A stretch of DNA of 15,343 nt from Clostridiaceae bacterium UBA6085. GTDB taxonomy: Bacteria > Bacillota > Clostridia > Clostridiales > Clostridiaceae. Positions 6,255-13,986 of this stretch are shown here, in pieces. Every line of letters starts with the position of its first letter. The first letter of the stretch is position 1. The DNA lies in the NCBI GenBank assembly GCA_002428605.1, contig DIXH01000026.1:1-15343 (forward strand), written 5' to 3'. The translations under genes and the position numbers were made by a program. Under the pieces are notes generated by a model, which was given only the letters and a program-made list of their open reading frames with translations, ran no database searches and was not told the origin of the DNA.

Positions 6255-7508
6255 TCACATTTTATATAGCGCTTTTGCGAGCTCAGTCCTAAGATGTCCA
6301 AGGGCGGAAACAGTGGCCCTGCTTCTTATCCGGTTCCTGTCCCCTGGGAATATATGCCTGAAAACAGTTATGGCGCCCTTTATGTTTACCCCGATGTAAA
6401 CAAGTCCTACAGGCTTTTCCGGTGATCCACCTTCAGGGCCTGCAATTCCTGTAGTGACAAGTCCGACTGAAGCACCGGTATTTTCAAGCAGCCCTTTAGC
6501 CATAGCATGGCAGGTCTCTTCACTTACTGCCCCATGACACTTCAGTATGTCTTCACCTACTCCAAGGTATCTTACCTTGGACTCATTGCTGTATGTGACA
6601 AATGCCTCGTCGAATACCCTGGACATTCCACCTTCGTAGCCGAGCATCCTGCTTGCTATCATTCCGCCGGTTATAGATTCTGCACAGGCGAACTTCAGAC
6701 TGTTCCTTATAAGAAGCTCTCCGACTACCTTCTCTATGGTGTCATCATCCTCGCCATAGATGTATTCGCCAATCCTGGCTTTGATTTCAGCGACCACGGG
6801 GTCAATAAGCGCCCTGCAGGCGGGTTCATCCTCAGCCTTGGCAGTGACTCTCAGAAGAGACTCGAAGTCCTTTGCATAGGGTGCTACAGTAGGATTCTCG
6901 CTATCTGTGATGATATCCCTGACCCTTGATGCCATGTCCCATTCTCCGAGTCCTATAACCTTCAGTGACTTCGATATTATTGTCGAATCAAGGTACTTCT
7001 CAAGATATGGCTTGACCTTGTTCTCGAACATGGGGACCATCTCTCTAGGCGGCCCCGGGAGCACAACGATCGACTGGCCTTTCTCATTGGTCATTATACA
7101 TCCTGGCGCAGTACCGTTGTCATTTTCCAGGATGTATGCATCTTTCGGAAAAAGTGCCTGCTTCTCATTTCCTGCGGTCATTGCCCTGGCGCTGTCCCTG
7201 AAATAGCCTTTGATCCTTTCCAAGCTGGGCTCATGGATATATAGGTCCTTTCCAAGCGCTTTCGCTGCTATTTCCTTGGTAATATCATCTGTTGTCGGCC
7301 CCAGTCCTCCTGTTGCAAAGATCATGTCGCAGTCCTTGAGAGCTGACCTGATCGCATCAAGCAGACGCTCCTCATTGTCGCCTACGGTTGTCTGCCTGTA
7401 TACTGATATTCCAAGCAATGCCAGTTCCTTTGACAGGTAATGGGCATTTGTGTTTACTATGTCTCCAAGCAGTATCTCGGTTCCTACTGACAGTATTTCT
7501 GCTTTCAT
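6255..7508 (-). CDS. cinA: CinA: MoCF-like domain plus NMN amidohydrolase domain
   Basis: A 417-residue two-domain CinA protein of normal length. The N-terminal MoCF/molybdopterin-binding-like domain (COG1058) shows MKAEILSVGTEILLGDIVNTN, GGLGPTTDD (67-75), NGTAPG and LPGPPREM (150-157). The C-terminal PncC-like domain begins near 255 and has AESITGG (Ser278 the likely nucleophile) and TGIAGPEGGSPEKPVG. Known CinA proteins combine ADP-ribose pyrophosphatase activity with nicotinamide mononucleotide deamidation, a pyridine-nucleotide salvage role; a competence function is not implied here. The ATG at 7508 follows AAGGGAG, so I use it rather than the TTG five codons upstream. It is the last gene of the ROK/YCII/phosphatase/cinA run, 11 bases after the phosphatase stop. 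Confidence 0.95.
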   Translation of the reverse strand: MKAEILSVGTEILLGDIVNTNAHYLSKELALLGISVYRQTTVGDNEERLLDAIRSALKDCDMIFATGGLGPTTDDITKEIAAKALGKDLYIHEPSLERIKGYFRDSARAMTAGNEKQALFPKDAYILENDNGTAPGCIMTNEKGQSIVVLPGPPREMVPMFENKVKPYLEKYLDSTIISKSLKVIGLGEWDMASRVRDIITDSENPTVAPYAKDFESLLRVTAKAEDEPACRALIDPVVAEIKARIGEYIYGEDDDTIEKVVGELLIRNSLKFACAESITGGMIASRMLGYEGGMSRVFDEAFVTYSNESKVRYLGVGEDILKCHGAVSEETCHAMAKGLLENTGASVGLVTTGIAGPEGGSPEKPVGLVYIGVNIKGAITVFRHIFPGDRNRIRSRATVSALGHLRTELAKALYKM

Positions 7509-7519
7509 ATGAGCTCCCT

Positions 7520-8128
7520 TCAAATGTGATGTGACGTATCTCCGTACATCACTATCCTTCCGGTATTATTATCATCAATTTTCACAAGACTTATGCTCGT
7601 CTGCTTCACTACCGGTGTTTTCCAGTACTCTATGAAGCCACCCTCGGCAAAAAAGCTCATCAGGGCTTTGAGTGTCACGCCATGGGTTACTACAAGGACA
7701 TTGGAATCCTTGTTTTCAGATACTATACGGTCTATCGCCTTCCGTGCCCTGTTAAGGATATCGCTGAAGTCTTCTCCCGAATTCTTTTTGAACTTGAACG
7801 GGTCAGTCCAGTAATTCTCGAAGTTCTCTGTCTCTTCATTCTGGATCTCCTCAAGAGTCCTTCCTTCCCAATCCCCCATGTTCATTTCCTTAAGCTCGTC
7901 CATGAAGATGACAGGTATATCAAGTCCCTCACTCGCATACCTTGCTGTAAGCGCTGCTCTCTCAGAAGGACTTGAATATATCCTGGAGATTCCATACTCC
8001 TTCACAGCCTTCTTCAGCATTTTTCCCTGCATGACCCCTTTTTCAGTGAGTGGAGAGTTCTTCCAGCCCTGAAGCCGCCCTTCTTTGTTCCAGATTGTTT
8101 CGCCATGCCTTGTAATATATAGATTCAA
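7520..8128 (-). CDS. Histidine phosphatase (phosphoglycerate mutase-like)
   Basis: A 202-residue histidine-phosphatase superfamily protein. The phosphohistidine motif RHGET is at 7-11, YSSPSERA supplies the second phosphate-binding Arg at 57, the acid Glu81 is in LKEMNMGDWEG, and the second catalytic His149 is in VVTHGVTLKAL. The closest described groups are cofactor-dependent phosphoglycerate-mutase-like broad phosphatases (PhoE/CobC/GpmB type); the substrate is not predictable. The start is taken as TTG at 8128 because it gives the standard MNLYITRHGE opening and has a GGTGAT site 7 bases upstream; the frame extends ten codons further to another TTG at 8158. It lies 74 bases after the YCII gene and 11 before cinA. 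Confidence 0.9.
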   Translation of the reverse strand: MNLYITRHGETIWNKEGRLQGWKNSPLTEKGVMQGKMLKKAVKEYGISRIYSSPSERAALTARYASEGLDIPVIFMDELKEMNMGDWEGRTLEEIQNEETENFENYWTDPFKFKKNSGEDFSDILNRARKAIDRIVSENKDSNVLVVTHGVTLKALMSFFAEGGFIEYWKTPVVKQTSISLVKIDDNNTGRIVMYGDTSHHI

Positions 8129-8202
8129 CAAATTATCACCGACCTGCAAATTATTCAATAGTTATATTCTACCACATACATCATCTTCTGGAATATCAAT
8201 GG

Positions 8203-8523
8203 TTAATCCTTCACACCTCTCATCAGCGCGACCTTGTATGGAAAAAGCTCGCTTTTCATGACACCTCCTGCAACCGCCGGATCGCTTTTCATGATATATT
8301 CTGCCTCATTATCATCCGCTGCCTCAAATATTACCAGGCCGAAGGTCTCCGAATCCTTGGTCTGTGTCCTTCCTGCAAGGATCAGGCTTCCACCTGCATT
8401 CATCTCTCTTAGCCTTTCGAAATGGTCGAAAGCCGCCTTATCATCCTCATCTGTCCATGCTCCGCCATTTGACAGACGTTCACACAGCCTGAGCATATAG
8501 ATATATTCTTTTTTCCCGCTCAT
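8203..8523 (-). CDS. YCII-related domain protein
   Basis: A 106-residue protein with the YCII fold (a small dimeric ferredoxin-like alpha/beta barrel). It contains YIYMLRLCERLSNGG, the DHFERLREMNAGGSLILAGRT segment with the conserved histidine, TFGLVIFEAADDNEAEYIMKSDPAV, and a C-terminal FPYKVAL strand. Some relatives act in dehalogenation or as small hydrolases, but most have no known function. The ATG follows GGAGGG at 8 bases. The Shine-Dalgarno begins directly after the T-tract of the hairpin terminator behind the ROK kinase gene, and no other promoter is visible in the 59-base gap. Expression may therefore depend on read-through from the kinase gene. Confidence 0.88.
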   Translation of the reverse strand: MSGKKEYIYMLRLCERLSNGGAWTDEDDKAAFDHFERLREMNAGGSLILAGRTQTKDSETFGLVIFEAADDNEAEYIMKSDPAVAGGVMKSELFPYKVALMRGVKD

Positions 8524-8532
8524 TTCACACCC

Positions 8533-8566
8533 TCCAAAAAGAACCGGACATCCAAAATGTCCGGCT
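8533..8566 (-). terminator. Strong hairpin terminator/attenuator between ROK kinase and YCII gene
   Basis: A 9-bp stem, GCCGGACAT with ATGTCCGGT (one G-T pair), around a 5-base loop is followed by TTCTTTTT on the minus strand. The T-run is followed at once by GGAGGG, the ribosome binding site of the YCII gene. Confidence 0.85.
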
Positions 8567-8582
8567 CATATCTGACCTTATG

Positions 8583-9539
8583 CTACTTGTTCTCACTTTC
8601 AATGAGCCCCAGAGCTATCGCTCCGATAACCCCTGTATCCTGGCCAAGCTCAGATGGAAGTATCCTTGTTGATTCCACCATGAAGCTGAAACATCTCTTC
8701 GAAGCGCTTTCCTTGATCTTGTCAAAGAATAGCTTGCCTATCTTGGATACACCTCCACCAATGACGATAATCTCAGGGTCAAAGGCAAGAATGAGGTTCG
8801 CTACAGCAATACCAAGATAATCGAAAGCTGTGTCCAGTATCTCAATTGCAACCTTGTCACCTTCAAGATACGCCTGATAGACCTCATAGCTCGTTATTGT
8901 TTCAAGTCCTGCCATTGAAGTCTTTATACCAGCTTCAACTGCTTCCCTTGCCCTCCTGGCGATAGCCGTTCCTGATGCCAGGGCCTCGACGTCGCCGTAG
9001 TTACCGCAATTGCAGCGATGCTTGCTTGATGGTTCGATCGTCATGTGCCCTATCTCAAGTGCATTGCTTGTGTTTCCCCTGTACGGCCTGCCGTTAAGGA
9101 CAGCTCCGCCTCCGACTCCTGTCGATACGGTCATGTATACAATGTTTTGCGCGCCTTTGCCGGCACCGAAGGTATATTCCCCTAGAGCAGCAACATTGGC
9201 ATCATTGTCAAGGAATACAGGTATCCCGAATCTATTCTTGATCGGTGTGACTATGTCAAAATTTCTGAACGGTAGATTCGGAGTCGTTATTATCACACCC
9301 CGCTTGGAATCGAGAGGTCCGGGTGAACCTATTCCGATACCTCTTACCTCCTCCTCCTTTATCTGGGATGCTTCCAGAACCATTGAGATCGAATCCATGA
9401 GCCTGCCAAGCACTACTTCCTCACCAAGGGACGAGCCAGTGGCAAGCGTGGTCTTTTCGATGATGTCGCCAGTAAGGCTGCTGATTGCAGTCGTGATCTT
9501 CGTACCTCCAAGATCTACTCCAATAACATATTTCTTCAT
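8583..9539 (-). CDS. ROK family sugar kinase (glucokinase-like)
   Basis: A 318-residue ROK protein lacking a DNA-binding domain, hence a kinase rather than a repressor. The ATP-binding motif GVDLGGTK is at 7-14, GSPGPLD at 71-77, the catalytic Asp113 in LDNDANVAALGE, the glycine-rich TGVGGGAVLNG at 140-150, and the sugar-binding EIGHMTIEP begins at 162. The zinc motif CNCGNYGDVE (176-185) keeps two cysteines but has Asp183 where most ROK kinases have a third Cys. The likely reaction is ATP-dependent phosphorylation of glucose or a related hexose; which sugar is open. The ATG at 9539 gives the family start but has only a GGAAG site at longish spacing. A GTG at 9569 has a better AAGGAG site and would add ten residues. 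It heads the YCII/phosphatase/cinA run, separated by a terminator. Confidence 0.92.
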   Translation of the reverse strand: MKKYVIGVDLGGTKITTAISSLTGDIIEKTTLATGSSLGEEVVLGRLMDSISMVLEASQIKEEEVRGIGIGSPGPLDSKRGVIITTPNLPFRNFDIVTPIKNRFGIPVFLDNDANVAALGEYTFGAGKGAQNIVYMTVSTGVGGGAVLNGRPYRGNTSNALEIGHMTIEPSSKHRCNCGNYGDVEALASGTAIARRAREAVEAGIKTSMAGLETITSYEVYQAYLEGDKVAIEILDTAFDYLGIAVANLILAFDPEIIVIGGGVSKIGKLFFDKIKESASKRCFSFMVESTRILPSELGQDTGVIGAIALGLIESENK

Positions 9540-9626
9540 ACTGCGGGGCTTCCAGGGCAGGTCACCCACTCTCAACTCCTTCATAAATTTATGGTGTAAA
9601 ACATTGTCTATTATTTAGTCCATATA

Positions 9627-9635
9627 ATTATATCA
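9627..9635 (-). promoter_or_regulatory. Extended -10 promoter of the ROK kinase gene
   Basis: The minus strand reads TGATATAAT, a TGn-extended consensus -10, with no good -35 at 17 bp. The predicted start is near 9620, giving a leader of roughly 50 to 80 nt. Confidence 0.55.
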
Positions 9636-9739
9636 TACATCATGTAAAGGATTATATTCAGCCATCTGCAATTTATGCAGGCTGACCTACAATCTGTGTG
9701 TAAGCCCTGTTCATCTTCCAATGATTCCAAATTATGGAA

Positions 9740-9763
9740 AATCCATGAAACGTTTCATGGATT
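9740..9763. promoter_or_regulatory. 24-bp perfect palindrome, LacI-family-operator-like
   Basis: Two 12-base arms (AATCCATGAAAC and its complement) meet without a spacer, giving the core TGAAACGTTTCA with a central CG. LacI/GalR-family operators are typically perfect palindromes with such a central CpG flanked by A and T runs. The site ends two bases before the -35 of the AEC promoter and is centred near -49. It does not fit the CcpA cre spacing, which has two more bases between TG and CA. No LacI-family regulator gene is in the window. Confidence 0.6.
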
Positions 9764-9765
9764 CT

Positions 9766-9794
9766 TTGACATTCCAATATACGATGTGTATCAT
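9766..9794 (+). promoter_or_regulatory. Promoter of the AEC transporter gene
   Basis: A perfect TTGACA (9766-9771), a 17-bp spacer and TATCAT (9789-9794) predict a start near 9801 and a leader of about 79 nt. The 24-bp palindrome directly abuts it upstream. Confidence 0.7.
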
Positions 9795-9879
9795 TTATCA
9801 CATAAGTAATTTGTACTGATGATTAAGAAACTCAGCCTTAGGGCTGTGTTTAGCACAAAAGTTGAAGGATGGTACATGT

Positions 9880-10791
9880 ATGTTAGAAATTCTCGTTAAG
9901 GCCGGCAGCTATGTTCTGATGATCATAATCGGTTATATCATGAAAAAGGCCGGAATCTTTGGCAGAGAAGCAGTAAAGATAATTTCTAACATCATCCTGA
10001 TGGTTACTTTGCCCGCAGCTGTGATTTCAAGCTTTGCAAACTATGACAGGCAGATGTCCCTTGCTGTGCTTGTTCTGTTCGGGATCTTCATGAACCTTCT
10101 CTTGAGCGGTATCGGCTACCTGCTGGCAATCAGAAAACCAAACACGGAGAAGTCATTCGGGGTAATCAACTACTCAGGTTACAACATAGGCACCTTCACC
10201 ATGCCATACCTCCAGAACTTCATCGGACCTATGGGCATTGTGGTTGCTGTCCTTTTTGACACTGGCAACGCAATAATGACGACCGGAGTAACCTACGCCA
10301 TAGCATCAAGATTTGTCAGCGATGCAAAATTTGAAATCTCCGAGTTCATCAGAAAGATTATCTCTTCAGTTCCATTTGATATTTATGTAATAATGATGTC
10401 TCTCTATTTCATGAATATTCGATTGCCATGGTTCGTGTATGAGGTTGCGGGCAATATCGGCACAGCTAATGCATTCATGGCTATGTTCATGATCGGAATT
10501 GTCTTTGAGTTTCCGAAAAATTTCAGTCATATTGGAGAAGTGTTCAATCTCCTTGCCATACGGTATTCGATTTCTGCATTATTCTCGATAATTCTCTATA
10601 CCAGTCCGCTTTTCACCCTTGAAGTGCGCCAGGTACTCATAATACTCCTGTTCTCGCCTGTTTCTGGTGTAAATGTCATAAGTACATTGCGCTGCAACGC
10701 TGATGTCGAAAAATCAGGCACCATAAACTCTATCTCCATCCTCTTGAGCCTTGTCATAATGACCTCTCTCATACAATCGTTTGGATACTGA
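9880..10791 (+). CDS. AEC (auxin efflux carrier) family transporter
   Basis: A 303-residue, very hydrophobic protein of the usual AEC length with about ten membrane helices. Features of the family include the N-terminal GYIMKKAGIF followed by IISNIILMVTLPAAVISSF, the NYSGYNIGTFTMPYLQNFIGPMGIV block, and the C-terminal FSPVSGVNVISTLR segment. Bacterial members move carboxylates such as malate or malonate, or related anions; the substrate here is unknown. The ATG at 9880 follows AAGGA at 10 bases; a TTG six codons earlier lacks any binding site. It is the only gene of its transcript, divergent from the ROK kinase and convergent with the EF-G-like gene. The palindrome next to its promoter suggests specific regulation. 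Confidence 0.9.
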   Translation: MLEILVKAGSYVLMIIIGYIMKKAGIFGREAVKIISNIILMVTLPAAVISSFANYDRQMSLAVLVLFGIFMNLLLSGIGYLLAIRKPNTEKSFGVINYSGYNIGTFTMPYLQNFIGPMGIVVAVLFDTGNAIMTTGVTYAIASRFVSDAKFEISEFIRKIISSVPFDIYVIMMSLYFMNIRLPWFVYEVAGNIGTANAFMAMFMIGIVFEFPKNFSHIGEVFNLLAIRYSISALFSIILYTSPLFTLEVRQVLIILLFSPVSGVNVISTLRCNADVEKSGTINSISILLSLVIMTSLIQSFGY

Positions 10792-10844
10792 TTTGACAAA
10801 CAAGCTATACCGGTGATCAAAGCAAGCATAGATACAAGTAGTAA

Positions 10845-10878
10845 GGGAGTGGGACAGCAATCCTCACTCCCTGTCTTT
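10845..10878. terminator. Hairpin terminator between convergent AEC and EF-G-like genes
   Basis: A 7-bp stem, GGGAGTG with CACTCCC (10845-10871), has an inner GGA/TCC extension and is followed on the plus strand by TGTCTTTCT. On the minus strand the trailing sequence is only moderately T-rich (TTACTACTT). It probably serves the AEC gene and possibly both genes. Confidence 0.65.
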
Positions 10879-12975
10879 CTATTCCTTTGCTTCTCTGTAT
10901 GCTTTTGCCTTTTCGACAATCTTTGTAACCTCGCCGGCAGGAACCTCCTCGTACCTTGCGAATTCCATCCTAAAGTCTCCTCTTGCCTGAGTCATTGATC
11001 TCAGGTCAGTGGAATACTTGAACATTTCACCCTGTGGAACCTCGGCCATTACCTTCTGAAGTCCGTCAACCGGCTCCATTCCAAGTATCTTGCCTCTCTT
11101 CTTGTTGATGTCACCTATGACATCTCCCATGTACTCATCAGGAACTGTCACTTCGACTCTCATTATTGGTTCAAGCAGAATCGGCGAAGCCATTTCCATA
11201 CCTTTCTTGAAAGCCAGATTTGCTGCGACCTTGAATGCCATTTCAGATGAGTCGACCGGATGGAACGAGCCATCGTGGAGAGTCGCCTTAAGCTTTATTA
11301 CAGGGTATCCGGCAAGTACGCCTTCCTTAATAGATTCCCTCAAGCCCTTTTCAACCGCAGGTATGAAGTTTCTCGGCACAACGCCTCCTACTACAGCATC
11401 TACGAACTGCAGGTCCACTTCACCGTCTGTCCTTGGCTCGAACTTGATGACTACATCACCGTACTGTCCGTGTCCTCCTGACTGCTTCTTATGCTTACCC
11501 TGGACATCCGAGGTCTTCTTTATAGTCTCCCTGTATGCTACCTTTGGAAGCTCCAGCCTGACATCTGCACCAAACTTGTTTTTAAGCTTGGATGCCAGTA
11601 TCTCTATGTGTGTCTCTCCCAGTCCGGATATAAGTGTCTCTGCGTTTTCAGTGTCCCTCTTTACAGTAAATGTTGGGTCTTCATCCAGAAGCCTTGAAAG
11701 ACCTGAGGATATCTTCTCTTCATCCCCCTTCGACTTAGGTATGACAGACATTGTCATAACCGGCTCAGGGAAATTGAATTTATCGTATATTACCTTGAAT
11801 TTAGGATCGCAGAGTGAGTCTCCGGTCTTCGTGAACTGCAGCTTCGATACAGCTCCAATATCGCCGGCTATTACCTTGGTTGTCTGGAACTGCTGCTTTC
11901 CTCTGAGGAAGAACAGGTTGGAAAGCTTCTCCTGCTTGTCATTGTTAGTATTTACAACAACCTGGTCCGGCTTGACATTTCCTGTTATAACCCTGAATAA
12001 TGAAATTTTCCCAACGAACGGGTCCGCTATCGTCTTGAACACAAGCGCTGAGAATGGCTTGTCTTCTGTAAGTCCGATGAATACCTCCTCGTTGCTTGTA
12101 AGGTCTACAGCTTTTTGAGGTATAGCATATTCAGGAGTAGGGAAGCACTCCAGAATATCTTCAAGGAGCGTAGTCATTCCAATGACCTTAGTTGCGCTTC
12201 CGCACATTACCGGCGCTATGTCTCCACTTACGCAGCCATTGATGAGTGCGTTGTAGATCTCTTCCTTTGTAAGCTCTTCTCCGTTTATGAATTTATCTAG
12301 TAAAACCTCGTCAGTCTGAGCAACTGACTCGACTATCATTTCCTTAAGCTCTGCAACCTTATCCTCATATTCTGCAGGTACCGGCTGCTCCTTCATTTCA
12401 AATGTGGCAGGATCATGTATCCTGGCTCTGTTTGAGATAACATTAATTACACCTCGGAAATTCTCTGCAGTTCCTATCGGATACTGTATCGGAACTACTG
12501 ACATGCCGTATTTTTCCTTAAGGCTGTCAAATACCTTGTCAAAATCGGTATTCTCCCTGTCCAGCTTGTTGATGTAGAAAGCTCTTGGCAATCTGATCTT
12601 GTTTACATAAGCCCATGATTTGTCTGTGCCAACTTCAATTCCTGATGCTGCGGATATTACTATCGTAGCGATGTCTACTGCTCTCATTCCCTGGATGCCT
12701 TCTCCCATGAAGTCAAAATAACCCGGTATATCCACCAGGTTGACCTTTGTTTCCTGGTATGCAAAAGGAGCCACAGAAGCCTGGAGTGATATCTGCCTCT
12801 TCTTCTCTTCAGGATCAAAATCCGTTGTAGTTGTTCCATCCTCAACTTTTCCCAGCCTGTCGATGGACTTGGTGTAGTAGAGAAGAGCCTCAGCGAGAGT
12901 TGTCTTTCCAGTGCCGCTGTGGCCGATTAGTCCGACGTTTCGTAAATTTTTGATACTGTACTCTTTGATGTGCAT
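10879..12975 (-). CDS. fusA2: Elongation factor G-like GTPase (EF-G2 type)
   Basis: A 698-residue translational GTPase with the full EF-G domain set. In the G domain, G1 is GHSGTGKT (18-25), the switch 1 region is VEDGTTTTDFDPEEKKRQISL (44-64), G3 is DIPGYFDF (82-89) and G4 is NKLD (136-139). Domain IV has SGGHGQYGDV, and the C-terminus carries VTVPDEYMGDVIGDINKKRGKILGME. The switch 1 sequence is that of the EF-G2/EF-G-like branch, not of the canonical translocase (which has an RGITI-type motif), and Tyr86 stands where canonical EF-G has its catalytic His. The role is likely ribosome-associated but not the main translocation factor. No rpsL, rpsG or tuf is adjacent, as expected for a paralogue. 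The ATG has a strong GGAGG site. Confidence 0.93.
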   Translation of the reverse strand: MHIKEYSIKNLRNVGLIGHSGTGKTTLAEALLYYTKSIDRLGKVEDGTTTTDFDPEEKKRQISLQASVAPFAYQETKVNLVDIPGYFDFMGEGIQGMRAVDIATIVISAASGIEVGTDKSWAYVNKIRLPRAFYINKLDRENTDFDKVFDSLKEKYGMSVVPIQYPIGTAENFRGVINVISNRARIHDPATFEMKEQPVPAEYEDKVAELKEMIVESVAQTDEVLLDKFINGEELTKEEIYNALINGCVSGDIAPVMCGSATKVIGMTTLLEDILECFPTPEYAIPQKAVDLTSNEEVFIGLTEDKPFSALVFKTIADPFVGKISLFRVITGNVKPDQVVVNTNNDKQEKLSNLFFLRGKQQFQTTKVIAGDIGAVSKLQFTKTGDSLCDPKFKVIYDKFNFPEPVMTMSVIPKSKGDEEKISSGLSRLLDEDPTFTVKRDTENAETLISGLGETHIEILASKLKNKFGADVRLELPKVAYRETIKKTSDVQGKHKKQSGGHGQYGDVVIKFEPRTDGEVDLQFVDAVVGGVVPRNFIPAVEKGLRESIKEGVLAGYPVIKLKATLHDGSFHPVDSSEMAFKVAANLAFKKGMEMASPILLEPIMRVEVTVPDEYMGDVIGDINKKRGKILGMEPVDGLQKVMAEVPQGEMFKYSTDLRSMTQARGDFRMEFARYEEVPAGEVTKIVEKAKAYREAKE

Positions 12976-13037
12976 ATCATTTCCTCCTTCTTATGTCTAG
13001 CCTTGAAGTTAAATGTAAACCTTTAACCTACCACATT

Positions 13038-13066
13038 AGCATATCAAATTTTCAGAGTATTTTCTA
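13038..13066 (-). promoter_or_regulatory. Possible promoter of the EF-G-like gene
   Basis: The minus strand has TAGAAA (13061-13066), 17 bases and TATGCT (13038-13043), four matches to consensus in each box, giving a leader of about 55 nt. The rest of the 215-base gap up to the map gene is AT-rich with no other feature. Confidence 0.35.
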
Positions 13067-13159
13067 TAATTAGTTTATGCTTTCCCCTATTTTCAATAAT
13101 TTTACCTGCCTTTATCATGTTATATGCGATATTTCCTGATGATTCGGCCATTCATGGTT

Positions 13160-13165
13160 TATAAT
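13160..13165 (+). promoter_or_regulatory. -10 box of the methionine aminopeptidase gene
   Basis: A consensus TATAAT lies 10 bases ahead of the AAAGGAG ribosome binding site; the -35 region is weak. The predicted leader is only about 20 nt. Confidence 0.5.
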
Positions 13166-13190
13166 TATCTATGTAAAGGAGTTGACTGAT

Positions 13191-13967
13191 TTGATTATCG
13201 AGAACGAAAAGGACCTTGAAGGTCTCCGAAGAATAGGACGGATTGTTGCCCTGACAAGGGATGAAATGGCCAAAGCCGTCAAGGCTGGAATAACGACATT
13301 TGAACTGGATGAGATCGGAAGAAGAGTACTTGAAGAAAATGGAGCTGTTTCAGCACCAAAAAGCGAATACGATTTCCCTGGTTTCAACTGCATAAGTGTG
13401 AATGATGTGGTAGCTCACGGCATTCCATCTGAATACAAGCTAAATCCCGGAGATTCGGTAAATATTGATGTATCTGCCTCCCTTGATGGTTATTATGCAG
13501 ATACAGGAATGACGTTAGTGATCCCTCCGGTCAAATACAAGCAGTCTAAGCTTGTGGAAGTATCGAAGTCAGCACTATACAAATCCATTGAAAAGGCAGT
13601 AGCTGGCACAAGGACCAACAATCTCGGAAGAGTAATATATGATGAGGCTAGGAAACACGGATTCAATGTGATAAGGAATCTGACCGGTCACGGTGTAGGG
13701 AGAAGCCTTCACGAGGATCCGGAGAACATATTCAACTATAACGAAAAACGTGGTTCAATAATCCTGAAAAAAGGACATGTTCTTGCGATTGAAACCTTCA
13801 TTTCCGAAGGGGATGACTATGTTGAGGAATATGCTGACGGTTGGACGCTAAAGACACCTAACCAGCACCAGGTGGTCCAGTTCGAGCACACCGTAGTTGT
13901 TACCGATGGAAAGCCAATAATACTAACCCTTGGAGAAGCTTCAGACTTCTACAATCCTGAAAAGTAA
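13191..13967 (+). CDS. map: Type I methionine aminopeptidase
   Basis: A 258-residue M24 peptidase that removes the initiator methionine from new proteins in the cytoplasm. The five metal ligands are visible: Asp93 (NIDVS), Asp104 (YADTG), His167 (LTGHGVG), Glu201 (LAIET) and Glu232 (QFEHT); the substrate-site His76 is in VVAHGIP. The layout follows the staphylococcal-like type Ia branch, with GAVSAP, DFPGFNCISVN and SLHEDP. One oddity is Thr202 after the Glu201 ligand where most family members have Pro (IEP). The TTG at 13191 is chosen because AAAGGAG lies 9 bases upstream; the in-frame TTG at 13182 directly abuts that site. It is not next to secY, adk or infA as in many genomes, so it may be a second copy. 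Confidence 0.93.
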   Translation: MIIENEKDLEGLRRIGRIVALTRDEMAKAVKAGITTFELDEIGRRVLEENGAVSAPKSEYDFPGFNCISVNDVVAHGIPSEYKLNPGDSVNIDVSASLDGYYADTGMTLVIPPVKYKQSKLVEVSKSALYKSIEKAVAGTRTNNLGRVIYDEARKHGFNVIRNLTGHGVGRSLHEDPENIFNYNEKRGSIILKKGHVLAIETFISEGDDYVEEYADGWTLKTPNQHQVVQFEHTVVVTDGKPIILTLGEASDFYNPEK

Positions 13968-13986
13968 CAGTAATAACAAAGAAAAG

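Larger units (their letters stand above)
9636..9879. other. Divergent intergenic region between ROK kinase and AEC transporter
   Basis: There is no gene here. In order, it holds a bulged hairpin at about 9659-9684 (CAGC and CTGCA arms with TGCAG and GCTG), a 24-bp perfect palindrome (9740-9763), the AEC promoter (9766-9794), and a leader hairpin at 9828-9851 (AAAC-T-CAGCC, TTAG loop, GGCTG-T-GTTT). The leader hairpin lacks a T-run, so it is not a clear terminator; it lies about 30 bases ahead of the AEC start. Confidence 0.55.

Noticed and set aside
9742..9761. Interpretation of the AEC palindrome as a CcpA cre site
   Set aside because: The TG-to-CG spacing is three bases rather than the four in the cre consensus, so it fits other LacI-family members better than CcpA.
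11090..12118. A 342-codon open frame on the plus strand opposite the EF-G-like gene
   Set aside because: It is a Ser/Pro/Thr-rich mirror of the EF-G coding frame, has no ribosome binding site or family resemblance, and is explained by the codon pattern of the real gene.
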